Positions 8,461 to 17,306 of a stretch of 64,000 nucleotides of DNA are shown here, piece by piece. This stretch comes from Polyangiaceae bacterium. GTDB taxonomy: Bacteria > Myxococcota_A > Polyangia > Polyangiales > Polyangiaceae. Within the stretch, counting starts at the first letter, position 1. Every line of letters begins with the position of its first letter. The DNA is taken from positions 192,816 to 256,815 of the forward strand of contig JADJXL010000019.1 of the NCBI GenBank assembly GCA_016715885.1, written 5' to 3'. A model generated the notes under the pieces. The model had not been told where the DNA came from and made no database searches. It saw nothing but the letters and a program-made list of their open reading frames with translations. Position numbers and translations under genes: made by a program.

Positions 8461-8521
8461 TTCCTAAACCGTTGGTCGCAAGTTCGATTCTTGCCTGGGG
8501 CGCCTATCATTTCAAGCACTT
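8461..8521 (+). mobile_element. att site: 3' half of tRNA-Arg(CCU), int1 side of island B
   Basis: Positions 8461-8504 reproduce the tRNA-Arg(CCU) 3' half from the anticodon loop (TTCCTAAACC) through the T arm to GGGGCGCC; the match with the tRNA gene at 63430-63473 continues through ATCATTTCAAGCACTTA. The 5' half of a tRNA is absent on the left, where the upstream element ends. This is the left end of island B, directly repeated at 37994-38055. Confidence 0.85.
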
Positions 8522-8776
8522 AGCGTGCCGGTGGTTCGGTTAGGAAAAACCGTCCGGAACCCTGTTGCCCAACTGTTGCCCAAGCCTTCACGAGCGACCA
8601 TGCTCGTCAGGACACTGCTGAGCCTGTAAGAAAGTGCCTGAAACGTAGGGTTTTGGTGATGTTGCGGGGTGTCCAGCGGGGGCGGATCCGTTGCCCAACT
8701 GTTGCCCACGCCGTGAAAAATCGCCTATGGATCAAGGCGAAATTGATCCAATGCGCGATGAGCGCTCGCCCGTCCG
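8522..8776. promoter_or_regulatory. Integrase arm-site region (attP arm) of island B
   Basis: Noncoding DNA between the att core and int1. It has two pairs of direct repeats GTTGCCCA at 8564-8571/8575-8582 and 8690-8697/8701-8708, an arrangement expected for arm-type binding sites of a tyrosine integrase. The same region occurs inverted at 63161-63429, and a GTTGCCCA pair also occurs at each far end (37831-37849 and 38391-38408). Confidence 0.6.
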
Positions 8777-9931
8777 CTACGCGGGCGCGTTCGCGGGCGG
8801 GCTGGACGGCGAGCGTCCGCGAGCAGCGATCTTCCGTGCGGCATCCTCGAGATCGGCCTTGAGGAAGTGCACGTAGCGCTGCGTGGTGGACAGGTGCACG
8901 TGCCCCGCCATGCGCTGCACGACGTGCACGGGGATGCCGGCGCGCAGCCATGACGTGATGGCATAGTGCCGCAGGCTGTAGATCGACCAACCTTCGAGGC
9001 CCGCGCGGTGGATGACGCGTTCGAAGGCTTGATCGAGCCCGAACTGGCCCCACGGGAGGCCAAGGTAGTTGGTCGCGATGTGGCCTTCGCGGTCGCCGTG
9101 CATCTCGGGCGCGAGCACGCGAGCGAGCTCGGGCGAGATGGGCACCTCGCGCTGTCCGGTCTTGGGCGTGTGGATTTCGCCGTGGGACCAGCCGCGGCGG
9201 ATGGTGATGAACCCGCCGACGGGTTCGCCGTTTTCGTACCGGAGCTGCACGTCTCGACGGCGGAGCGCGCGGACTTCGTTGGGGCGAAGGCCGGCGTCCG
9301 ACATGAGCGTGAAGCTCAAGCGGTGCGACTTGCGCGCGTGGTCGAGCAAGAGCGCGACTTGCTCGTCGGTCGGAATTTCGAGCACGCTTTGCCCAATTTT
9401 CTTGAGCGTCGGCATATTCGCCGGTATGGCCGGGATGTATTGCCGTGACGCTGCGAAACGCAGCAATGAGCGGAGCACAATTTGGATATTGTTGCGCGTG
9501 CTCAATGCGAGCGTTCGCTTGGTCAGCTCGAGGTCCAGCTCTTCGGCAGCTCGACCATCGACTTGCGTGATGGGCAATGCGCCGAATTTGGGGAGCAGCT
9601 CGCTTGCGAATACCGCGTCGTATCCCTTCCTGGTCGTGATTTTGAGGTCGGTGACCATGAAGGTTTGGCGGAACTCGTCGACGACTTCGGCGAACGTCTT
9701 CACCGATTCAGGCGGAATTGATTGGGGCGTTTCGCTTTCGGCGCCTGGTTCATACGGCGAGCCGTACCGCGCGATATTGAGCATGTAGCGTTTTTCTTCC
9801 GCTTTGGCTGCCGTCATGCTTTGCGTTTGGGCATCTTTGCGGAAGCGTTCTTGGCGACCGTTTTTCGTGGTGTATCGGATGTCAATGACCAGGCACGGTT
9901 TCCCGCGCCGCTGAGACTTGCGAACGGCCAT
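8777..9931 (-). CDS. Tyrosine recombinase int1 (site-specific integrase of island B)
   Basis: 384 aa. The N-terminal arm-binding region (AVRKSQRRGKPCLVIDIRY) is followed by a SAM-like core-binding domain (about 85-170) and a catalytic domain. Catalytic residues: Arg in GLRPNEVRALRR, Lys in TPKTGQREVP, box II YSLRHYAITSWL, second His in MAGHVHL, Tyr in STTQRYVH. The usual first His of HxxR is replaced by Tyr (YSLR). The start ATG at 9931 has AAAGGA 6-8 bases upstream; the longer frame to 10063 is not needed. It lies next to its att site and should catalyse integration and excision at the tRNA-Arg 3' end. Confidence 0.92.
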   Translation of the reverse strand: MAVRKSQRRGKPCLVIDIRYTTKNGRQERFRKDAQTQSMTAAKAEEKRYMLNIARYGSPYEPGAESETPQSIPPESVKTFAEVVDEFRQTFMVTDLKITTRKGYDAVFASELLPKFGALPITQVDGRAAEELDLELTKRTLALSTRNNIQIVLRSLLRFAASRQYIPAIPANMPTLKKIGQSVLEIPTDEQVALLLDHARKSHRLSFTLMSDAGLRPNEVRALRRRDVQLRYENGEPVGGFITIRRGWSHGEIHTPKTGQREVPISPELARVLAPEMHGDREGHIATNYLGLPWGQFGLDQAFERVIHRAGLEGWSIYSLRHYAITSWLRAGIPVHVVQRMAGHVHLSTTQRYVHFLKADLEDAARKIAARGRSPSSPPANAPA

Positions 9932-10137
9932 GATGGTCCTTTCGGCTCGGCTCAGCCACGGCTGCGATGGGGCAGGGTGTAGCATGGGGAGGTGCGTCGG
10001 GTCAATCCCACGTGTGGACAAACGCAGATGCGGCCGCGCGTGGTCGGCGGTCGAGGCACTCATGCGTTTGGGTCACGAGTTCCCCAAAACCCACTGGGGC
10101 TCACAGCAAAGCCCCTGGCTTTGCCGGCGTTGTTCAC

Positions 10138-11178
10138 TCACGATTTACAGCAAAACGTCTTCTCTCCCGTCGGGATGACTTTACCGATTGGCTCGCCCCC
10201 CTTTAATGTGCACGTTCCAGCTGGAGCTTTTCCCATGATCGAAAAGTCCACGGTTGGATTGATTGCAGCACATGCACCCCCTGCACCGACGATCACTCCC
10301 TCGCCGGAACAACCAGACTGCTCGAACACTTCGTACTCGCCTCCCGAACAACCTGCGATACAACCGCAAGGCGTGCATCCCTGGCGCTCGTCAACGTACC
10401 CGGTAAATGCGTTGGTCGAAATGGCGCTCCAACCGGCAGGACAAACCGGTAGGTGGCTATTGGCATACATACATAAATGCTCATCATTGCCGACGACTAC
10501 CTTGCTCGGATGCTTCACCGCACAGGCGGAAACTTTCGTCTTCATTGCGGGGCTTGCAATCGGCGCTCCGCCCGCTGCCGTACAATTACCCGCCGCCACC
10601 TGCCCATCTCCAATGGTCGCCACCGATTGGAGCACTTCAAATATCCCGAGATTGAACAAGTCAATCGAGACGCATTCGTCGACACCCGGATTGAAAACGA
10701 AGTCCGGGGACGTACACATTGCGGTCTGGAAGTCCAAAGCAACATCGGGCCCAGAGCACGATACGCTCGACGCATCGCACGTGCAGGCGTCGCATATTTG
10801 CTCATTCGGATTCTGGTACAAAGTCACCGCTGCCGAACCGTCTGCACAGGTTGGGGAGGGCGCGTCGATGGATGAAATCGAAATGACCGCAAACCCATCG
10901 AAGTCGAGCGGAAGTTGATCCACGCAAATGGAATTCGCTTTGCAGTCGGAATCGGCACAATCCGTTTTCCCATCGCCGTCGTCGTCTTCGTCGTTCATGC
11001 AATCCTCCGCAGCCATTCCCGCGCCACCGTCTGATTCACTGCTTTCACCATCATCGGTAGGCTGCGAAAATGATGCCTCCAGAGGACACGTCGCCAAGTC
11101 TTCACACGTTGGATCGCCAATACACCCCGTGAGCACCAGTGCGATCGTCAACGCAGGCCATTTCAGCATCGATTTCAT
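10138..11178 (-). CDS. Cys-rich lipoprotein of the int-island family
   Basis: 346 aa. Begins MKSMLKWPALTIALVLTGC; lipobox LTGC near residue 19, so a lipid-anchored surface protein. An acidic calcium-binding-like loop (NDEDDDGDGKTDCADSDC) is followed by repeated CxxC/CTC motifs (CDACTCDAS, CTPCGCIAGC) and a C-terminal TFCC. The same architecture and the TFCC ending occur in the lipoprotein at 28613-29848 and its broken copy at 48993-50207. Strong ribosome-binding site AGGAGGG 5 bases before ATG. Downstream of a PEGA protein in one operon. Function unknown. Confidence 0.75.
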   Translation of the reverse strand: MKSMLKWPALTIALVLTGCIGDPTCEDLATCPLEASFSQPTDDGESSESDGGAGMAAEDCMNDEDDDGDGKTDCADSDCKANSICVDQLPLDFDGFAVISISSIDAPSPTCADGSAAVTLYQNPNEQICDACTCDASSVSCSGPDVALDFQTAMCTSPDFVFNPGVDECVSIDLFNLGIFEVLQSVATIGDGQVAAGNCTAAGGAPIASPAMKTKVSACAVKHPSKVVVGNDEHLCMYANSHLPVCPAGWSAISTNAFTGYVDERQGCTPCGCIAGCSGGEYEVFEQSGCSGEGVIVGAGGACAAINPTVDFSIMGKAPAGTCTLKGGEPIGKVIPTGEKTFCCKS

Positions 11179-11197
11179 GACATCCCTCCTCATTCGA

Positions 11198-12166
11198 TCA
11201 AAACGTTCCACCCATCCAAACCGTCGCGCCACCAGGAACAGGAACGACCACGGCTGCCACGTTCGGGGCACGTTTCGTGGATGAGTCCCGATGTTTGGGC
11301 AGTACGATTGCCGTGACCAAGACAGCAAGCCCTACGCCACTCGCGACGAACCCACCCCATGCAGTCCGATATGCACCGTCGCGCTTTTCAACCAGCTCGG
11401 CAACGCGTGAGCAATCATCACTGCCCGCGTCATGCGCACATTGCGACGTGCGCAGAGGAAATGCCGCCACCGTTGCCGAACGCTGCTGCTCGGCGTTTTG
11501 CCCAGATACAGCGTATGCCACGCCAATTCCTGTGCCTGTTACACCAACGAGCCCTCCAGCCACCGTCGTCGCAATTCGCCATGCAGGCCAAGGCGACTTC
11601 TTCGGTTGGCGTTGAACGACGCGTGCCGATTCCGGTTTGTCCTTTCGGCCAACGGCTTTTCTCGGCCCGAAGATCAGCTCGATGTTGCCCACATGGCCCG
11701 CCACGACCTCGATACGTTTTTGTATTTGCTGATCATCGATTTGCGCTTCGATTAAATGCTCACCGGCTTCGAGAAAAATCGGATTGATGGCGGGAAAGGA
11801 TCCCACGAACGCTCCATCGATGCGCAGCCGCGCTCCTTTTTCTGTCTTCACGTCAATGACTGCCACACGGCTCAATGCCGTTTGCAACAACCCCTCGATG
11901 ACCGCTCGGCCTCCCTGCGCACCTTGTTCGTCCATCTCGTCGACATGTTTCGTCAGCACTTGGGCAGCTCGAGTGTAGATGCCCAGATCCATGAAACAGC
12001 GAGCGACACGCACGACGACCAATGCTTTGGGGCCGTCACCGGATTGTAGCGGTCCTTCGCATTCATCCCAGTTGTGTTTTTTCGCGGTAGGTTCTTGGGC
12101 CTCGGTCATGCCGGACAAACAAAGCATAGCCATTCCCACAAGGAGTCCCAGTCTCACTCGAAACAT
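11198..12166 (-). CDS. PEGA-domain membrane protein
   Basis: 322 aa with signal peptide MFRVRLGLLVGMAMLCLS. The N-terminal part looks like a short helical-repeat region. A PEGA-type beta domain follows at about 125-185 (KGARLRIDGAFVGSFPAI ... AGEHLIEA). A hydrophobic segment at about 205-230 (ATTVAGGLVGVTGTGIGVAY) and another near 275-300 (GFVASGVGLAVLVTAIVLP) should span the membrane. This architecture is common beside Ser/Thr kinases and FHA proteins in myxobacteria. Start chosen at 12166, where the signal peptide begins. A 19-base gap to the downstream lipoprotein suggests one transcript. Confidence 0.75.
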   Translation of the reverse strand: MFRVRLGLLVGMAMLCLSGMTEAQEPTAKKHNWDECEGPLQSGDGPKALVVVRVARCFMDLGIYTRAAQVLTKHVDEMDEQGAQGGRAVIEGLLQTALSRVAVIDVKTEKGARLRIDGAFVGSFPAINPIFLEAGEHLIEAQIDDQQIQKRIEVVAGHVGNIELIFGPRKAVGRKDKPESARVVQRQPKKSPWPAWRIATTVAGGLVGVTGTGIGVAYAVSGQNAEQQRSATVAAFPLRTSQCAHDAGSDDCSRVAELVEKRDGAYRTAWGGFVASGVGLAVLVTAIVLPKHRDSSTKRAPNVAAVVVPVPGGATVWMGGTF

Positions 12167-12240
12167 ACGTGCCTTTCCGCGCCCGGTCATGTGCCGTCAC
12201 GCATGAAGCACGATGCGACAAACCTCGATGACGGGCAAGA

Positions 12241-12371
12241 AGGTGTCAGGTCGAAGGCGACACCCTCATTCAGCTCGGATTGATTTCCCCATTCGAAACG
12301 AATGAGGCCGGTTTTTCCCTCTCGTCGTCAACGCAAGGAAAATACCGAACGTGTCAGGTCGGGGGCGACAG
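12241..12371. repeat. Twice-repeated dyad motif in intergenic region
   Basis: TGTCAGGTCG-N2-GGCGACA occurs at about 12244-12262 and again at about 12353-12371. The first copy is flanked to give GGTGTC...GACACC, able to form a short hairpin. It lies between the FHA regulator gene and the PEGA gene. It could be a terminator, a REP-like repeat or an operator; I cannot decide. Confidence 0.4.
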
Positions 12372-12455
12372 TGGCGATGGTTGGTGCTGCGAATGGGTCA
12401 ACGTTCAATGATTCGACGTCGACAACGACGAACGCACCGAGCGGTCGATGCGCGG

Positions 12456-13805
12456 TCAAAGGTCGTCGGCATCCAAGCCATGTTCGGCGATGAGCTCGTG
12501 CAAGTATTGCCGGGTAATACCAACCTCGCGCGCCGATTTGGACACGTTGCCTCCACATTGTTCAAGCTTGGCCTTCAAGAATGCGCGGTCGAAGTGATCG
12601 AGCACGGCTTGGCGTGCGTCGGCCAAGGGAAGCGTCAAGAGGTTATCGATATTGGGTCGCTTCGCATTGTTTCCATCGTAGTTGGCCAAATAATGCTTGA
12701 CATTTTCGACGGCGAGGAAAAGCTCGACGAACTTCTTCAATTCGGCAACGTTGTGCGGCCACATGTGTGCACGAAAAAAAGTCATCGCCACCTGCGGCAA
12801 ATCGACGAGCCGTCGCGGAGGATCCTTGTGGGCCAGAAATGTCTCGACCAGCAATCGAATGTCGTCCTTGCGATGACGTAACGGTGGCACGGCAATGATC
12901 GCCGCCCCGTGCGCGCGTGCATAGTCACCGAGCCCATGGGCCTCGAGGTACCCCGGCTGCACCGAGATGACGACTCGCGCGGCGAACACTCGCGGTTCCG
13001 TGGCTCCAACCGGCACGAAGCGTTGCGTTCGCAATGCGCTGACGAGCGTCTTTACCACGTCTTCCGGCAATGCATCGACATTGCCCAGAAAAATTAAGCC
13101 CCCTCGCGCCTTGTCGAGAATGCCGCGCGGCCCCACGGTTGCCTTGCCTCCCGAAACGCTGGCGCTTCCGAAGAGGGTCCGTGCCTGCTGATCTCGTCGC
13201 AGCTTGCGGCAATCCACCATGAGTGTCGGAGGTTTGGCGGCACGGTCAGCGATTGCTTGGGCTAGAAGTGACCGCCCACTGCCCGCCTCACCCACCAAAA
13301 GGATCGGCAATTCTGCGTTCGATGCGGTGGCGAGTTGCGCGAACATCGCGCGCATCATGAGGCTCTGCCCCACCGCATTTCCGAAGCTCGCCGTCGGTGA
13401 AAGTGGGAGTTCTCGAGGTCCGAGGTGCTGAATCTTCAATGTGGTCGTTCCAATACGCACCACCGCGTGTTCGGTAAGTACGCATTCGATGACGCGTGTG
13501 GTTCCAATCCACGAACCGTTCTTGCTACCTAAATCGCGGAGCAAGACGCCTTGCTCGGTCACGCGAATTTCGCAATGCTCGCTCGATACGTGGGGATCGT
13601 TCAAGACGATATCGCAACTCGGGCGCGTGCCAATGACGACTGGGGCGAGGTCGACATGGTAGGAAGCCGTGGTTCGACCGTGATTCAATGCGACATCGAG
13701 CCGAATGAGCGGGACGACCATGGTTCCGCGAATGGTCTGCGTAACCGTGAGCTGAGTTGCGCTCGCATCGAACGGCTCTCCCTGGGCTGTGCACGGTGCA
13801 TGCAT
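12456..13805 (-). CDS. FHA-domain AAA+ regulator with Fis HTH, degenerate sigma54-contact loop
   Basis: 449 aa. FHA domain at about 55-125 (PVVIGTRPSCDIVLNDPHVS, SSEHCEI, GSKNGSWIG) for phosphothreonine binding. AAA+ domain from about 145 with Walker A GEAGSGRSLLAQ and a Walker B-like GGLIFLGNVDALP that lacks the acidic DE pair. Where sigma54 activators have GAFTGA it reads SASVSGGKATVG. Fis-type HTH at the C-terminus (NVSKSAREVGITRQYLHELI). The missing GAFTGA and weak Walker B suggest it no longer activates sigma54 and may act as a DNA-bound phospho-sensor. Paralogue of the gene at 18957-20384. Confidence 0.85.
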   Translation of the reverse strand: MHAPCTAQGEPFDASATQLTVTQTIRGTMVVPLIRLDVALNHGRTTASYHVDLAPVVIGTRPSCDIVLNDPHVSSEHCEIRVTEQGVLLRDLGSKNGSWIGTTRVIECVLTEHAVVRIGTTTLKIQHLGPRELPLSPTASFGNAVGQSLMMRAMFAQLATASNAELPILLVGEAGSGRSLLAQAIADRAAKPPTLMVDCRKLRRDQQARTLFGSASVSGGKATVGPRGILDKARGGLIFLGNVDALPEDVVKTLVSALRTQRFVPVGATEPRVFAARVVISVQPGYLEAHGLGDYARAHGAAIIAVPPLRHRKDDIRLLVETFLAHKDPPRRLVDLPQVAMTFFRAHMWPHNVAELKKFVELFLAVENVKHYLANYDGNNAKRPNIDNLLTLPLADARQAVLDHFDRAFLKAKLEQCGGNVSKSAREVGITRQYLHELIAEHGLDADDL

Positions 13806-14148
13806 CGTTTTGGGGTTCCTTGTTGGTCAGAACAGCCGAGTTCTGGATTGGAAGTTACCGTTTGTCGCTGGGCATCGAACGAACATGATGGTCGATGAAG
13901 CGAGCTTTATGGAGAATATCGCGCTACCATTCGATGTGATGGGCCTGCCGCAAGTTGTCTTTGAAGGTGGAATCGATTGCCATGCTTCATTTTTGGTGGA
14001 AACGGTAGGGGCAAACCTTATTCGGAGGCACGAGGTCGGTCGCGGTGTGGCCAACGTGCGCTTCAATCGAGTCAGTCGCTTGTGGGCGAGAACCATGGCA
14101 AGTAAGCGACATTTCTGGCACCATGCAAGTCAGCGACGAATACCTAGC
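13806..14148. other. Noncoding interval upstream of the FHA regulator
   Basis: 343 bases between the FHA/AAA+ gene and the end of the FGE-like gene, both on the - strand. AAGGA precedes the ATG at 13805. I see no sigma54 -24/-12 match, no strong terminator and no convincing gene. Confidence 0.4.
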
Positions 14149-15690
14149 CTACCGCGCGCATCGAAATCCAATGTACGTGCTGCGCGTGTCGGGACTTGCG
14201 GAGCTACGCAATGACGAGGGCAACCCACTACGAACGACCCGGGTGGTTGCGCCTGTCATGGCGGCGCAATCATTGCACGGGGTCGTATAGGGGTCTTGGT
14301 ATCCATCGAGATTCCATTCGTCCATACTTCCCCCCAGGTCCGCATGCGACCATTTGCCATCGCTCTTGGGCGATCTCGACCCTACGGACACCGCTGCGTT
14401 GTTGCAGGATTTCTGGAATAAGCTACTACATGGTGGCATGTCCGTTAAGGTTTTGTCGGGTAACGACGTTCCCCACGGATATTCGCGCTGCTCGCTTCCT
14501 GCCGCTACGGCATAATTCCATTCTGCTTCGGTGACCAATCGTCCACCGTCCCAAGCGCAGAAGGCAAACGCCTCGAACCAGGTGACGCAGTTGACTGGCA
14601 GATTTTCTCCTTCTGATTCCGAGTCCACTCCAGGCTGAAAAGGCCATGTAGGAAAGCGATCGAGCGGGTGCATAATGGGCCAGTTCCCGTCAGGCCATGG
14701 TGAATTTGGTGGCAAGGGGGCATGAGGCCCAGAAGGGCCTCCATCTGGCAGGATGAGGGGCACGCCAGAAGATGAAGATGAAGATGAAGACGAAATGGTT
14801 GGACGTATGGGCGGATGAGGACCCGGCAATAGAATGACTGGATCTGATAACCAGGGTGGCTCTGGGGAGGACTCACTACATATGCGCAAGTGCGACATCA
14901 ATGAGTCTTTTGTCGCAGGCAATCGCGAGTCCCATTCGGGATCCCAACCACTGCCCGGAATCTCCGGATGCGCCCCCGCTCCTGCTTCGGGTTTGCTGCC
15001 GGGATATGTCGCAACGAACGCTCGAAATCGTCCGACGGTAACCTCGAACCGATCCAATCGGTAATCTTCGATTTTGGCTGGATATTTCGAGTCGTTGCTC
15101 CGATTGTAAGTGCCACCGGTGACGATTGGCGCATCGCAGCAATTTTCATGTGAATCAGGGCCACATGTCTGCGCCAAACCTATGCAACTCCTGCTGGAGC
15201 AATGCGTGCCTGCACAAACCCCCGACACACAATCATCGTCATTGGTGCAGATCTGCGCATCCGCTTTTTTGCATAGGCCGTTTCCATCACACGCAAAGGC
15301 TACTGTACATGATGAGGAATCTGGGTGTCCCGGCGGTACATAGGTGCACGTTCCCGTCGCGCAAGTCCGGCACTCGTAATCGCATGATTGGTTACAACAA
15401 ACGTTATCGACGCAGAAGCCCGACGGGCACTCGGTATCGACCATGCAAGGCTGAACTGGAACCTCATTGAGGATACACTCTCCGGCTTCATTACAGGTTC
15501 CGCCGGAACAGTTACTGCCGCAAGCGCTTTCGGCGCAAACGCTGCTCACGCAATGGCCGCTAAGACAATCCGACGGCAAGGTGCAGGATTCGCCGTTTCG
15601 CAATCGATTTCCCCCCGTTGTGATACCGAGGACGGTATTGCATCCCACGACCATTAATATGAGTGTGACGAAGAACCATCGCTTGTGCAT
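14149..15690 (-). CDS. Lipoprotein with formylglycine-generating-enzyme-like (SUMF1) domain
   Basis: 513 aa. Signal peptide MHKRWFFVTLILMVVGC with lipobox VVGC. A Cys-rich region with several CxxC repeats (about 30-185) follows, then the FGE-sulfatase fold: LDRFEVTVGRFRAFVATYPG, NCVTWFEAFAFCAWDGG, RLVTEAEWNYAVAAG, and the closing GFRCAR. A Ser run within a Pro-rich insert interrupts the domain; the matching DNA is a GAA/GAT trinucleotide tract near 14775-14797. Most such lipoproteins lack sulfatase-modifying activity and serve as binding modules. Start: AAGGAGA 8 bases before ATG. The longer frame to 15897 has no signal peptide at its start. Confidence 0.8.
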   Translation of the reverse strand: MHKRWFFVTLILMVVGCNTVLGITTGGNRLRNGESCTLPSDCLSGHCVSSVCAESACGSNCSGGTCNEAGECILNEVPVQPCMVDTECPSGFCVDNVCCNQSCDYECRTCATGTCTYVPPGHPDSSSCTVAFACDGNGLCKKADAQICTNDDDCVSGVCAGTHCSSRSCIGLAQTCGPDSHENCCDAPIVTGGTYNRSNDSKYPAKIEDYRLDRFEVTVGRFRAFVATYPGSKPEAGAGAHPEIPGSGWDPEWDSRLPATKDSLMSHLRICSESSPEPPWLSDPVILLPGPHPPIRPTISSSSSSSSSGVPLILPDGGPSGPHAPLPPNSPWPDGNWPIMHPLDRFPTWPFQPGVDSESEGENLPVNCVTWFEAFAFCAWDGGRLVTEAEWNYAVAAGSEQREYPWGTSLPDKTLTDMPPCSSLFQKSCNNAAVSVGSRSPKSDGKWSHADLGGSMDEWNLDGYQDPYTTPCNDCAAMTGATTRVVRSGLPSSLRSSASPDTRSTYIGFRCAR

Positions 15691-15779
15691 GTTTAAGTCT
15701 CCTTGTCGAAGTTCTACTGCGCTTAATGACACCATACGCAATTCCCTCTGGCAGCACATGTCAGCATCGGGGCATTGCC

Positions 15780-16177
15780 TCACTGTTCCAACGCTAGGTC
15801 GCGAAAAGCATCGATCGTTAATCGTGCAGGAGTCTCCGTGGTTGCAATTTGTCCCGTCCCTCTTCGACGGATTAGAATTACTCTGTCGGCGGAGCACATG
15901 TCGCTCATGGCGAGATTAATCCAGATAACAAACCCCTTCACGCAATAACCCGTCAAACAGTCACTTCCATCTCCGTAAGGTTGTCCAATTTCTTTTCTAC
16001 ATTGGTCCTTGCCATTGCACGCTTGACAGGGGCCCATGCAGGCAGGTACGCTGCTTGCGCCTCGTCCACTTTCACCCAAGGTGATTCAAACCCCGAACTG
16101 GCCTGCACATTGCAAGCCATGCGCGGCAATTGGCACGCGTTGTCGCAATAGTATTCATTGATGTGTTTGTTATTCAT
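15780..16177 (-). pseudogene. Decayed Cys-rich lipoprotein remnant
   Basis: Two short frames carry pieces of a Cys-rich protein: YYCDNACQLPRMACNV in one and GPCQACNGKDQCRKEIG with DGSDCLTGYCVKG in the other. The second piece resembles the Cys-rich part of the FGE-like lipoprotein just downstream. No intact frame or signal peptide joins them. Probably a broken paralogue. Confidence 0.45.
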
Positions 16178-16253
16178 ATATTATGCCGATTTCTTGCGTA
16201 AATGCCTGCCCGACCAGCTCTGGAATCCATTGCGTTCTCATGTCGTTCGCTCC

Positions 16254-17276
16254 TCAAAAATTACCACTGACAGAGACCCCCATTGGTGTAACGTTCACTG
16301 CGAGCTGCCGAGCTGACGGTTTCCGCGGTAAAGATTGTTCGACACTTCTCGGTAGCAGAAAGAAAGTAATGCCTGCGGCAGTCAGCACTCCTCCAACGAT
16401 TGCCGTGGCGGTCGCAGCATTGCCCAAATTCAATGCTTCATTTCGCAACGATAGCCCAACGTCGTCGCATATGCCGTTTTGATTGCATCCGTTGGTGCCG
16501 CTTAAGTCCTTCTTATTGAGCGCAACCCATGACAAAATGCCGCATGTTGCGAATGATGCCGTACCAATGCTCAATGATGCCCATCCCAGAGGCCGCTGCC
16601 ACCATCGTGTTGGGGTTACTTGTGGCCCGAAGCTTACCGGATATGGCGGGACGATTTCGAGTGAAGGAGCGCCCATGCGATGTTCTTGCACCATGAGCAG
16701 TACCGGTATCTCCAAATGCATTCCATCGGCCGCAAACTCCACCTCTTTCGTCCATGTTTCTCGATTTGGAGCTCGAGCCTCCAATACGTGTTTGCCTCTA
16801 TCAATTGGTACGTCGGTGTTCAAGTCCGATTTCTCTAGTGATTGGCCATCGACGAAAATGTTCAACGCATCCAAGGCGAGCAGCTCGTTTGACACGACAA
16901 GCTTCAATGTCGCGACGCGTGGGAGCTCTTGCAGCCTCGTCGTAATCCTCGCAGCACGCTGAGAGTTACCTGCTGCATGGGCCAATGCTTCGGCACGTGC
17001 ATACTCCTTGGACGCACTACCCAACCGACCAAGCTGCTCATAACAATGCCCGAGCGTTTCATGCGCACCAATGCCGTTTGGCATGAGCTGTGTCACCTGC
17101 TCCAATTTGGAGGCAGCATCAGCGAATTTTTTAGCTGCCAACAAATCGAGAGCTTCCTTGTAGAGTTGCTGTGGCGTTACCTGATTCATCGACGTGTCTT
17201 GTGCAAATGCTGTCTCGGAGCTCGTCGAGGCCGGTGCGAGCAAGAGCGCAATAGCAATCCAGCGTTGTTTGAACAT
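16254..17276 (-). CDS. TPR- and PEGA-containing membrane protein
   Basis: 340 aa with signal peptide (FKQRWIAIALLLAPASTSS). Tetratricopeptide-like repeats at about 35-110 (QLYKEALDLLAAKKFADAA, GHCYEQLGRLGSASKEY), a PEGA-like beta domain at about 125-190, and two membrane helices at about 235-255 and 290-310 (ATATAIVGGVLTAAGITFFL). Directly downstream of the Ser/Thr kinase (30-base gap); this pair is a common myxobacterial signalling arrangement. Related in layout to the PEGA gene at 11198-12166. Confidence 0.75.
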   Translation of the reverse strand: MFKQRWIAIALLLAPASTSSETAFAQDTSMNQVTPQQLYKEALDLLAAKKFADAASKLEQVTQLMPNGIGAHETLGHCYEQLGRLGSASKEYARAEALAHAAGNSQRAARITTRLQELPRVATLKLVVSNELLALDALNIFVDGQSLEKSDLNTDVPIDRGKHVLEARAPNRETWTKEVEFAADGMHLEIPVLLMVQEHRMGAPSLEIVPPYPVSFGPQVTPTRWWQRPLGWASLSIGTASFATCGILSWVALNKKDLSGTNGCNQNGICDDVGLSLRNEALNLGNAATATAIVGGVLTAAGITFFLLPRSVEQSLPRKPSARQLAVNVTPMGVSVSGNF

Positions 17277-17306
17277 TTTGCAATCTCCCTAATGGGATGT
17301 TATGAA

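Larger units (their letters stand above)
8461..9983. repeat. Outer inverted repeat, left copy (att + arms + int1)
   Basis: This stretch (att core, arm sites, whole int1 gene and about 50 bases upstream of it) is repeated in inverted orientation at 61954-63473. Homology ends after GGGTGTAGCA on the left copy. Differences are scattered substitutions and small indels, so the copies are related but not identical. Confidence 0.85.
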
